Shown here: positions 29,532-36,651 of the stretch, in pieces
How the letters are laid out: every line of letters begins with the position of its first letter
How positions within the stretch are numbered: the stretch's first letter is position 1
From: Frankiaceae bacterium
Lineage (GTDB): Bacteria > Actinomycetota > Actinomycetes > JAVEEJ01
Reading direction: 5' to 3'
Assembly: GCA_030840515.1 (NCBI GenBank)
Contig: JAVEEJ010000124.1
Span: forward strand, 1 to 37,472
DNA length: 37,472 bases
Notes under the pieces: model-generated
Databases searched by the model: none
Seen by the model: only the letters and a program-made list of their open reading frames with translations
What the model was told of the DNA's origin: nothing
Translations under genes and position numbers: made by a program

Positions 29532-30713
29532 GTGCCGAGCCTGCCGCCACCCGTGCTGCTCACCACGCACCTCATCGGTGACGTGAACCGCTCCCGCGTG
29601 CTGCAGGCGATCGTCGACCACGGACCCTCCAGCCGCGCTGACCTGGCCCGGCTCGCCGGCGTCCCGCGCGCCACGATCGGCGCCATCGTCCAGGGCCTGG
29701 TCGACGACGGACTGCTCGAGCAGCAGGAGCCCTCTCGTGGCACGGGACGGGTCGGTAAGCCAGGGCGCCCGCTGTGGTTCGGCCCGCAGGCGGGTGTTGC
29801 GGCCGCGATCTCCTTCACCGACGCGAGCGTGCGGGTAGCCCTGGTCAACGCGCGCGGCGACATCCTCGAGGAGACCTCGCGGGTGCTCGACACGGCCACG
29901 GCCGGTTCCGCAGATCTCGTGGTGGCGACTGCCGACGCCGTCGCCGCGATCAGAGGGGCCACCGAGCCCATCGGCGTCGGCCTGGCGATCCCGGGGGTGT
30001 GCGACTCGGAGCGCGGCCTCGTCATCGCCTCGGGTCAGGTGCCGGGTGCTGGTGGCGCGGAGCTGGTCATGGGAGTGGCGCACGAGACCGGGTTGGCGGT
30101 GTTCGTCGACAACGACGCCCGGGTGCAGGCGCTGGGCGAGAAGTGGTTCGGCGACGGCCGCGGCGTGCCGACCTTCGCGGCGGTGCAGACCGGGCACGGG
30201 CTCGGTGTCGGGCTGGTCCTGCGCGGCGCGCTCTACCGCGGCGACGACGGCCGCGTCGGTGAGCTCGGGCATGTGCAGGTGATGCCCGATGGCGAGCCCT
30301 GCCGCTGTGGCCTGACCGGCTGCTGGGAGACCGTCGCCACGCTGCGCTGGCTTCGTGCCGAGGCAGCGCGGCTCGGACTACCTGGCGCCGACCGCCTCGA
30401 CAGCGCGGCGCTCGCGGCGCTCGCCGGCAAGGACGAGACCGCCGCCGAGCTGCAGGCCGTCTGGGCCGAGCACCTCGGCCGAGGTCTCGCCGTACTCGTC
30501 AACTTGCTCGGCATTCGACGCTTCCTGCTGCACGGTGACGCCGTCGGCGGCGGCGAGGGACTGCGCGCTGCTGTCGAGGATTCCGTGCGCGGCGCCTCGC
30601 TCGGCCACATCGCGCACGAGGTCGAGCTCGGCTTCTCCTCGTTGGACGCCGACGCGGCTCTGCTCGGGGCCGCGGGGCTCGTGCTGTCGGAGACTTTCCG
30701 GCTCGCCGTCTAG
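29532..30713 (+). CDS. ROK-family transcriptional repressor
   Basis: The 393-residue regulator has an N-terminal winged helix (about 15-75): NRSRVLQAIVDHGPSSRADL, LAGVPRATIGAIVQGLVDDG. The C-terminal ROK sugar-binding domain has IGVGLAIPGV, the catalytic-type Asp in VFVDNDARVQALGE, VQTGHGLGVGLVL, the sugar-contact motif GELGH, and the zinc motif CRCGLTGCWE. The Glu and His of GELGH and the Asp are intact, so it should bind a hexose such as GlcNAc or its phosphate as inducer, as NagC does. The GTG at 29532 has GGAAGGA about 9 bases upstream. It is divergent from the transporter operon and convergent with LivG, with which it shares a CTAG stop. Confidence 0.93.
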   Translation: MPSLPPPVLLTTHLIGDVNRSRVLQAIVDHGPSSRADLARLAGVPRATIGAIVQGLVDDGLLEQQEPSRGTGRVGKPGRPLWFGPQAGVAAAISFTDASVRVALVNARGDILEETSRVLDTATAGSADLVVATADAVAAIRGATEPIGVGLAIPGVCDSERGLVIASGQVPGAGGAELVMGVAHETGLAVFVDNDARVQALGEKWFGDGRGVPTFAAVQTGHGLGVGLVLRGALYRGDDGRVGELGHVQVMPDGEPCRCGLTGCWETVATLRWLRAEAARLGLPGADRLDSAALAALAGKDETAAELQAVWAEHLGRGLAVLVNLLGIRRFLLHGDAVGGGEGLRAAVEDSVRGASLGHIAHEVELGFSSLDADAALLGAAGLVLSETFRLAV

Positions 30714-31504
30714 CGAGTCGAGCCGGACCGGGCGATCGCCGCGGGGTCGTCGCCGAGGTAGGAGCGGACGACCTCGGGATCGTGTACGACGTCCTGTGGG
30801 AGGCCCTGCGCGATGACCCGGCCGGTCTCGAGGGCGTAGAGCCGTTCGGCGATGTCCAGCAGCAGCGGCATGTCGTGCTCGATCACGAGGAGCGCGCAGG
30901 ACAGGTCCGCCCGCATCCGCTGCAGCAGCGGGACCAAGGCCTCCGCCTCGCGCTGGGCGAGGCCACTCGATGGCTCGTCGAGCAGCACGACCGTCGGCCG
31001 CTGCACCAGGATCCCGGCGAGGTCCACCACACGCCGGGTCCCGGTCGAGAGCTCGCCGACCAGCTTGTCGCGATAGGCCTGAAGGCCGAAGGTCTCGATC
31101 ACCTCGGCCGCGGTCTTGCGAGCCTTGGCCTCGGCGATCCCGTCGAAGCCGAGCAGCGTCTTGAGCACTCCGGGGCTCCGCGGCTGGTGCCGTTCGCCCG
31201 CGACCGTGAGGACGTCGAGCACCGTCATCGAGGCGAACAGCCGGGCGTCCTGGAACGACCGACCAAGGCCCGCGCGTGAGCGCTCGTGAGCCGGCAGGCC
31301 GGAGACGTCACGGCCGTCGACCAGCACCTGGCCCTCGCCGGGGATCAGTCCGGTCACGCAGTCGAAGAAGGTGGTCTTGCCGGCCCCGTTGGGGCCGATG
31401 AGCCCGACGATCTCGCCGGGCTGCACCACCACATCGACGCCGTCGAGGGCACGCACTCCGCCGAAGGAGACACCCACGCCGCGGGCCTCCAGCGCTGCAG
31501 TCAC
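30710..31504 (-). CDS. livG: LivG-type ABC transporter ATPase
   Basis: The 264-residue ATPase has Walker A GPNGAGKTT (residues 37-45), the LivG-type FQDARLFASMTVLDVLTVAG, signature ELSTGTRR, Walker B VVLLDEPSSGLA and the switch His in VIEHDMPLLLDIAERLYAL. It should pair with the LivF half of the MFS-LivF protein to form the ATPase heterodimer of the Liv transporter, for which no other LivG is present here. The gene is separated from the transporter operon by the ROK repressor. Instead it is translationally coupled (GTGA) to the GH84 hydrolase upstream. This ties transport to glycoside hydrolysis. Confidence 0.93.
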   Translation of the reverse strand: MTAALEARGVGVSFGGVRALDGVDVVVQPGEIVGLIGPNGAGKTTFFDCVTGLIPGEGQVLVDGRDVSGLPAHERSRAGLGRSFQDARLFASMTVLDVLTVAGERHQPRSPGVLKTLLGFDGIAEAKARKTAAEVIETFGLQAYRDKLVGELSTGTRRVVDLAGILVQRPTVVLLDEPSSGLAQREAEALVPLLQRMRADLSCALLVIEHDMPLLLDIAERLYALETGRVIAQGLPQDVVHDPEVVRSYLGDDPAAIARSGSTR

Positions 31505-32793
31505 GACGTCCCCTCCAGCAGTTCGGCGAGCACCCGGCGGCACACCAGGTCGAGCAGCGTCTCACCCCTGACCAGACCCTCGCGACGGGGCACGACCTCG
31601 TCTCCCTGCTGAGCTGTGACCGGGTAGAGCGCGAAGCGGGTGCCGAACAGCTGCTGCGGCATCGACTGCGCACGCCGCCAGGCCTCGCCGACGAGGAACG
31701 CCGCCTGGACCCGCTTCGCCGCTGGCGCCCGACGTGACTCGAGAGCCGCGTTGATGACGAACGCCTGCCACTCCCAGGCCACCAGCCAGGGCTCGAGCTC
31801 GGACTGCCATGAGGCCGCCAGACCCTCGCGGCACCCGCGGGCGAGCCACTGTTCGAGACTCCGGTCACCGCTGCTCAACGCGGCCTCGGCCCACGCGAGC
31901 AGCTCCGGGTCAGGGCCGGGCGAGGTCAGCCACGAGCAGGCCGCCCGGGCGAGCGGCTCGATGCCGGGCACGTCCACGAGCGCCGCCTGCCAGCAGTGCT
32001 CCGGATCCGTCGTCGGCGTGTCCCACCACCGCAGGTAGGCGTCGACACCGATGCGGCTGGCGAGCGGCAGCTCCATGAGGTTGAGCAGCAGACCGCCGAC
32101 GACCGACGGCAGCTCGGGGTCGCGCGGCGGCGGCGGACCGAGGTGCAGGACCCCGCTCATCGGGCCGTCGTTGACCGGGAAGTTGTCGGCAAGCACGAGC
32201 GTGCGGCCGAGCTCGGCCGTCAGCGCGCGGACCTCGTCCACGGGGATGCGGGGACTGACGATCGCCGGGCCGGTCCAGAAGACCTCGACGCCGGGGGCGA
32301 GTGCGTCACAGAAGGCGCGCAGGTAAGCGGTCGCCGTACTCGCTGAGTAATCCGTCGGGCACGTCGCGCGCAGTGAGCCCGGAGGGAGGGCGAGTACGGC
32401 GGCGCTGACGCCTGCCGCGTGGCTGGCACCCAGCTCGGCACCGCCGCGCGGCACGTCGTCCCAGGCGACGCCGACCTGGTGAACCCCGAGGTCGAGCAGC
32501 GCCTGCAGCTTGACGGTCAGCGCACCGTGGTCCGGCTCGCCCTGCCAGTCGAGGCCGGGCGAGACGCACACCGAGAGCCGAACGCCGGCTTCGCGGCAGG
32601 CATCGACGAGGCGAACGAGGTGAGTACCCGCCGGGATGGGCTCACGCCACGAGTCACGGAGCAGCGGGTCACCCTTGGGCGAGTAGACGTAGTCGCGGAT
32701 GCCGCGCCGGCCGCACCAGGCAACCAGCTCCAGCCGGTCGCCCTCGGCGAAGGGCTGGCCGTAGAAGCCTTCAAGCACTCCGCGCCAGCCCAT
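31501..32793 (-). CDS. GH84 beta-N-acetylglucosaminidase (O-GlcNAcase-like), cytoplasmic
   Basis: From ATG 32793 the 430-residue protein opens GWRGVLEGFYGQPF, the first strand of GH84 barrels (compare VVEGFYGRPW of animal O-GlcNAcase). DYVYSPKGDPLLRDSWRE matches the sugar-binding YLYAPKDD-type segment. ISPGLD-like CVSPGLDW follows. The paired catalytic aspartates are D112-D113 in VAWDDVPRGG. Later, VFWTGPAIVSPRIP and LVLADNFPVNDG match the W-T-G and D-N-[YF]-P-V-N-D substrate motifs. The enzyme removes terminal GlcNAc by substrate-assisted catalysis. There is no signal peptide, so it acts in the cytoplasm. An upstream ATG at 32829 adds 12 residues but collides with the divergent gene start. 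The stop overlaps the livG start. Confidence 0.9.
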   Translation of the reverse strand: MGWRGVLEGFYGQPFAEGDRLELVAWCGRRGIRDYVYSPKGDPLLRDSWREPIPAGTHLVRLVDACREAGVRLSVCVSPGLDWQGEPDHGALTVKLQALLDLGVHQVGVAWDDVPRGGAELGASHAAGVSAAVLALPPGSLRATCPTDYSASTATAYLRAFCDALAPGVEVFWTGPAIVSPRIPVDEVRALTAELGRTLVLADNFPVNDGPMSGVLHLGPPPPRDPELPSVVGGLLLNLMELPLASRIGVDAYLRWWDTPTTDPEHCWQAALVDVPGIEPLARAACSWLTSPGPDPELLAWAEAALSSGDRSLEQWLARGCREGLAASWQSELEPWLVAWEWQAFVINAALESRRAPAAKRVQAAFLVGEAWRRAQSMPQQLFGTRFALYPVTAQQGDEVVPRREGLVRGETLLDLVCRRVLAELLEGTS

Positions 32794-32820
32794 TCGCCAA
32801 TACCTATCATTCGCCGATAC
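32791..32820. repeat. 13-base direct repeat between GH84 and a hydrolase gene
   Basis: CATTCGCCAATAC (32791-32803) and CATTCGCCGATAC (32808-32820) differ at one position and are 17 bases apart. They fill the 34-base gap between two divergent start codons; the first even covers the GH84 start. A -10-like TATCAT (32805-32810) for the plus-strand gene lies between them. Candidate regulator sites or a shared promoter element. Confidence 0.55.
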
Positions 32821-32827
32821 TGGCCGC

Positions 32828-33625
32828 ATGCGCGCGCTGATCCACGATGTCGAGCTCGACTACGAGCTCAGCGGCAGCGGGCCGGAGCTGGTGTGGCTGC
32901 ACGGGCTGTCGGGGTCGGTCGACGAGTCGCGTTGGCTGACCGACCACCTGGCGACGCGCTTCAGGGTGCTGACCTACTCGACCCGCGGTCACGGGCGCTC
33001 GTCGCCGGTGCTCGAGCGGCATCGCTACCGCTACGACGTCATCGCCGACGACCTCGACGCGATGCTGGATCACGTCGGCTTCAGCAAGCCCATCGTGGCC
33101 GGCGGCTCACACGGCGCGAACACCGCGCTGCGGCACGCGGTGCGGCATCCCGGTCGGGTGAGCGGACTGGTGCTCGTCGCGCCCGGGAGCAACGCGCTGC
33201 GCCGGCCCGACCGGCTGCGCTGGGGCCTGGTGCGCGGTCAGCTCGCGCTGGCACGCCGGCACGGCGCCGACGGCATCGTCCGCGCGATCACCGGCCAGGA
33301 CCCCGGCGACCCCGCGGCAGACCAGGCCGCCATCGCCGCTGCACGCAGCCACGACCTGGCCTCGCTCGAGGCGGCGATGCGGCACATCGCCGATCAGCGC
33401 GTCGTGCCGCCGGAGGCGTTGCGCGGGGTGCAGGTGCCGACCGTGGTGGCCGCGTGGCGCAAGGACCCGGTGCTGCACCCGTTCGGCGTGGCGCAGCGGA
33501 TCGCCCAGCTCATCCCCGACGCCGAGCTGCACGAGCTGCCGCGCCCCGGTCAGGTACCGCAGGCCGAGGCTGCCGAGCTGGTCGCCGTCCTCGTGGACCG
33601 CGTGCTGGCCAGGCTTCGGCAGTAG
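32828..33625 (+). CDS. Alpha/beta hydrolase lacking the canonical catalytic histidine
   Basis: This 265-residue protein has the alpha/beta hydrolase fold: oxyanion strand VWLHGLSGS, then YSTRGHGRSS, the nucleophile elbow GGSHGAN with S94, and a possible acid Asp in WRKDP. In the family a G-H pair follows the last strand (…LPGAGH…). Here the matching text is LPRPGQVPQ, so the histidine is glutamine (Q242). The protein may be catalytically altered or non-enzymatic, or use another residue. It has almost no leader, with a -10-like TATCAT 18 bases before its ATG. It is divergent from GH84. Closest in outline to 3-oxoadipate enol-lactonase-like hydrolases; substrate unknown. Confidence 0.85.
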   Translation: MRALIHDVELDYELSGSGPELVWLHGLSGSVDESRWLTDHLATRFRVLTYSTRGHGRSSPVLERHRYRYDVIADDLDAMLDHVGFSKPIVAGGSHGANTALRHAVRHPGRVSGLVLVAPGSNALRRPDRLRWGLVRGQLALARRHGADGIVRAITGQDPGDPAADQAAIAAARSHDLASLEAAMRHIADQRVVPPEALRGVQVPTVVAAWRKDPVLHPFGVAQRIAQLIPDAELHELPRPGQVPQAEAAELVAVLVDRVLARLRQ

Positions 33626-33627
33626 AT

Positions 33628-33641
33628 GCGGCCCCGGCCGC
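33628..33641 (+). terminator. Short GC-rich hairpin after the hydrolase gene
   Basis: GCGGC (33628-33632) pairs with GCCGC (33637-33641) around a 4-base loop, 2 bases after the stop codon. No T-tract. It may end the plus-strand transcript. The remaining 157 bases to the next gene show nothing else convincing. Confidence 0.3.
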
Positions 33642-33798
33642 CGACGGGGGGACGACGACCGGGACGCTGGGCCAACCCTGGGCCACGCCAGCTCGGGAGT
33701 CCATGGCACGGGCGAGGGGTTACGGGCAGCTCATTGGCACCAGGACCATCGCCTCGTATCAGCGCAAACTGCGCGCCTCCCCGTTGATGAGGGCCCCC

Positions 33799-34680
33799 TC
33801 ACACCGATCTTGCGGAGTGAGGTGGACCCCCACCAACGAGGGCTAGCGCCGCGGCCGCGGCGGCGACCTTGTCGGCTGCCACCAAGGGCAGCGCGTGACC
33901 CCAGCCGGGGAAGACATCGAGCTGCGCGCCAGGGATGCGGCGCACGTGCTCATGGGCGTGCGCGACGGGTACGACGACGTCCACGTCACCGTGCATGACC
34001 AGCGTCGGTGGCGCCGTGGTCCATGTCGGCACGGGCTCGCGGCGACTGGCCCAGCACTGCACCACGTCGTTGCGCAGACCCGCTCCGCGCAGCACGCTCG
34101 GCCGCTCGATGACGAATCGCCGCAGGTCTGCGCGCGCCTCCGGGCGGGCGATGACCGCCTGCACCTCGACGTCGGTGAGGTTGGTCAGCTCGTCGAAACC
34201 GGCCCGGACCTTGCGCTGCTCGATGGCGCGATGGGGCGCGGACAAGCTCTCCCAGATGCCGGGCACCGCCGCGAGTCGGCGGGCGATCGGCGGCAGCGCG
34301 AGGAGGTCGGGGCAGACCGCGGAGACCAGGAGCAGCCCGGTGCTGCGCTCAGGGAACAGCCGGGTGAACGTGGTGGTGGACGGACCACCGCCGGAGACGC
34401 CCACCAGGGTCACGGCGTCGATGGCGAGCACGTCGAGCAGCGCGGCTATGGCGCGCGCCTGGTCGGGAATCGTGCGTCCGGTTCGCAACGGCGTCGCGCC
34501 GTAGCCCGGTCGACTCACCAGCACCACGGTGCACTGCTCGAGCAGGGGACGCGCGATGGCCTGAGCCTGCCGCCAGTCACCCGGCATCCCGTGCACCAGC
34601 AGGACAGCCGGTCCCTCACCCGCCACTGCGGCCTGCATCACGCCGCGCGCCGTCGGCACGAGCCGCGGGACGAAGCTCAC
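33799..34680 (-). CDS. Alpha/beta hydrolase, complete triad
   Basis: The 293-residue protein has the alpha/beta hydrolase fold with all three catalytic residues: nucleophile S96 in VGVSGGGP, the Asp in VMHGDVDVVVP, and the His in FPGWGHALPL. The oxyanion segment VLLVHGMPGD is present. No signal peptide. The GTG start at 34680 overlaps the nagA stop (GTGA), so it is co-translated with nagA. A role in processing an ester- or amide-linked GlcNAc conjugate is possible but rests only on gene position. Confidence 0.88.
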   Translation of the reverse strand: MSFVPRLVPTARGVMQAAVAGEGPAVLLVHGMPGDWRQAQAIARPLLEQCTVVLVSRPGYGATPLRTGRTIPDQARAIAALLDVLAIDAVTLVGVSGGGPSTTTFTRLFPERSTGLLLVSAVCPDLLALPPIARRLAAVPGIWESLSAPHRAIEQRKVRAGFDELTNLTDVEVQAVIARPEARADLRRFVIERPSVLRGAGLRNDVVQCWASRREPVPTWTTAPPTLVMHGDVDVVVPVAHAHEHVRRIPGAQLDVFPGWGHALPLVAADKVAAAAAALALVGGGPPHSARSV

Positions 34681-35735
34681 GTGCGCACCCCAGCGACCCA
34701 GGTGGCGACCAGCCGGCCGGCGTCGTCGACGGCCACGAGGTCGCCCGGTGCGCCGGGCCGGATGACGGCCTCGTGGCCGATCACCGAGGCCGGTGTCGCG
34801 GCCGCCATCGTCAGCGCGTGCTCGAGCGGAATGCCCCAGCTGACCAGGTTGCGCACGCCGGCCGCCTGGGTGACCGCGGCACCGGCGAGCACCCCGTCCG
34901 GTCGCGCCCCCCGGTCCACCGCGTCGCTCACGAGGCAGGCCCGGCTCGGGCCGACAGCCCGGTGGATCAGCCGAGCGGTCGCAGGGTGCAGGTGCTCCCC
35001 GTCGGCGATGAGCTCGACGCTCACGTCAAGATCCAGGGCGGCGCCGGCCAGTCCGGGCTCGCGGTGATGCAGCGGTGACATGGCGTTGAAGCAGTGGGTC
35101 ACGTGACGCGCGCCGGCATCCACCGCCGCCCCAGCGGTGCGGTAGTCGCAGTCGCTGTGACCCAGCGCCACGACCACGCCACGCGACACGGCGTACTCGA
35201 TCAGCTCCATCGCTCCCGGCAGCTCGGGAGCGAGCGTCACCATCCGCACGGGACCGGCGTCCAGCAGCCGGGCCAGGTCAGCCACTGCCGGGGCCGCCAG
35301 GTGGGCCGTCGGCTGCGCCCCCGCCCTGGCCGGGGCGAGCCAGGGCCCTTCGAGGTGCACACCGAGGCAGCGCGCACCGGAGGGGTTCGCGGGCTGCGCT
35401 GTGGCCACGTGCTGCAGGACCCGCTCCAGCTCGGCGATCGGCGCCGCGGCCGTCGTGGCGAGGAACGCCGTCGTCCCCCCGGCTGCCAGCGCACGCGCCA
35501 GAGCAGGCAGGTCCGGCCGCTCGGCGTCGAGCACGCCGGCGCCGCCCAGCTCGTGCACGTGGAGGTCGACGAAGCCGGGTGCGAGTACGACGTCAGGCAG
35601 GTCGAGCACGTCCGCGGCGGCGAGGCCGCGGCCCACCGAGGCCACCACCTCGCCGTCGAGGAGAACCTCGAGACCCGGGACCAGGCCTTCGCGCTGGAGC
35701 ACGGCCCGCGGGCGAATCAGGAGCGGGCCGGCCAC
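34677..35735 (-). CDS. nagA: N-acetylglucosamine-6-phosphate deacetylase
   Basis: This amidohydrolase converts GlcNAc-6-phosphate to glucosamine-6-phosphate and acetate. The 352-residue frame has the metal motif H59-V-H61 (GFVDLHVHELGG), CLGVHLEGPWL, the metal histidines in ALGHSDCDY and VTHCFNAMSPLHHREPG, then IADGEHLHP and the catalytic Asp in VSDAVDRG. The first H-x-H is kept. Start is uncertain: the GTG at 35735 fits homologue length, while an ATG at 35783 adds 16 residues that look untypical. A perfect Shine-Dalgarno sequence lies 22 bases before the GTG. Downstream gene overlaps by GTGA. NagB is not in the window. Confidence 0.93.
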   Translation of the reverse strand: MAGPLLIRPRAVLQREGLVPGLEVLLDGEVVASVGRGLAAADVLDLPDVVLAPGFVDLHVHELGGAGVLDAERPDLPALARALAAGGTTAFLATTAAAPIAELERVLQHVATAQPANPSGARCLGVHLEGPWLAPARAGAQPTAHLAAPAVADLARLLDAGPVRMVTLAPELPGAMELIEYAVSRGVVVALGHSDCDYRTAGAAVDAGARHVTHCFNAMSPLHHREPGLAGAALDLDVSVELIADGEHLHPATARLIHRAVGPSRACLVSDAVDRGARPDGVLAGAAVTQAAGVRNLVSWGIPLEHALTMAAATPASVIGHEAVIRPGAPGDLVAVDDAGRLVATWVAGVRT

Positions 35736-35737
35736 GC

Positions 35738-35765
35738 TCAGATCTTGACAGTCACCGCCTCCTTT
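35738..35765 (-). promoter_or_regulatory. Strong ribosome-binding site and 5-codon mini-frame ahead of nagA
   Basis: On the minus strand AAAGGAGG (35765-35758) is an ideal Shine-Dalgarno sequence. After two bases comes GTG (35755-35753), opening a five-codon frame (MTVKI) out of phase with nagA. Its TGA (35740-35738) ends 2 bases before the nagA GTG. This could couple nagA translation to a leader peptide. The SD-to-GTG spacing of 2 is short, so the reading is tentative. Confidence 0.4.
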
Positions 35766-35785
35766 TGTAAATGTCGCATACATAT

Positions 35786-35801
35786 CCCGCGGGAGCGCGG
35801 G
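35786..35801 (+). other. GC-rich hairpin in the nagA/ROK divergent region
   Basis: CCCGCG (35786-35791) pairs with CGCGGG (35796-35801) around GGAG. It lies next to a short AT-rich patch (35763-35785) and 27 bases before the ROK protein start. It may be an operator or leader structure; no function is evident. Confidence 0.3.
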
Positions 35802-35828
35802 TCAGAGTGCGGTTGGGGGGGACCAGCG

Positions 35829-36629
35829 ATGTCCGTGGCCGACCCCTCGCGCGAGCTGGCCAGCACCGCCGCACAGATCCCCGCCCCCCATGCCGCGCCC
35901 CAGTCGGACCCCCACGCAGCCCCCAACTCCGCCGGCCCGGTCGCGGCGTGCGTCGAGGTCGGCGCCAGCGGCGCCCAGACCGCCGTGCTGGACCACTTCG
36001 GCCGGCTGAGCTTCTACGACGGTGTCGCGGTGCCGGGTGACGTCCCGGTGCTGGCTGCGGTGCCAGGCCTGCTGAGCGGGACGCATGTGGTGGCAGCGTC
36101 CAACCTCGGCTGGTTCGACGTGCCCGTCGCCGAGGCACTGGGGCTCGACGAGCCGGTGCACCTGCTGTGCAACGACGCAGAGGCCGCCGCCCTGGGTGAG
36201 CAGGTGCTGCGCGGCGGCGAGCCGGACCTGGTCTACGTCGGGGTCGGCACCGGCGTCGGCGGCGCGGTGGTGCGCGGCGGAGCCGTGACGGGCAACCTGT
36301 TCGGGCACAGCGGCAGCTTCGGCGCGCGGCGCTGCCCCTGCGGCTCGACCGGCTGCCTGGAGACCGTCGCTGCGGGCTGGGCGCTCGGCGACCCGGCGTC
36401 CACAAGCGAGCTCGAGCGTGCGGCCCAGGCCATCGCCGCGGCGGTCGAGGCCGAGCCGCTCGCGACACCGCAGCTGGTCGTGCTCGCAGGAGGAATCCCC
36501 CGCCGGCACCCGAATCTCCTAGCCATGGTGGCCGCCGCGCTACCCGGCCGCCGGGTCGAGCCCACGATCGCTCCCCCGGCGGCGAAGTCCGCGGCCGCCT
36601 GGGGCCTGCTTCACCTGCGAACCCCGTGA
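35829..36629 (+). CDS. ROK-family protein, GlcNAc-kinase-like with altered sugar-binding residues
   Basis: The 266-residue ROK protein has an added Ala/Pro-rich N-terminus (about 35 residues). The nucleotide loop, usually DxGGTxT, reads EVGASGAQT with E43 in place of Asp. The catalytic Asp is kept (D116 in CNDAEAAALGE). The ROK signature VYVGVGTGVGGAVVRGG is good. The sugar-contact motif G-E-x-G-H reads NLFGH, so the Glu is missing while H160 stays. The zinc motif CPCGSTGCLE (C169, C171, C176) is intact. The ATG has GGGGGGGA upstream. By position opposite nagA it should phosphorylate GlcNAc, but the changed residues leave activity or specificity open. Confidence 0.82.
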   Translation: MSVADPSRELASTAAQIPAPHAAPQSDPHAAPNSAGPVAACVEVGASGAQTAVLDHFGRLSFYDGVAVPGDVPVLAAVPGLLSGTHVVAASNLGWFDVPVAEALGLDEPVHLLCNDAEAAALGEQVLRGGEPDLVYVGVGTGVGGAVVRGGAVTGNLFGHSGSFGARRCPCGSTGCLETVAAGWALGDPASTSELERAAQAIAAAVEAEPLATPQLVVLAGGIPRRHPNLLAMVAAALPGRRVEPTIAPPAAKSAAAWGLLHLRTP

Positions 36630-36651
36630 CACCCGTCCTCGAGGAGCGTCC

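Noticed and set aside
33663..33690. Repeated TGGGCCA as an operator in the gap after the hydrolase gene
   Set aside because: Two 7-base copies a few bases apart in GC-rich sequence with no promoter nearby; likely chance.
35763..35828. DasR-type or other known GlcNAc operator in the nagA/ROK gap
   Set aside because: No match to a TGGTCTAGACCA-like palindrome; only a short AT-rich patch and a hairpin are present.
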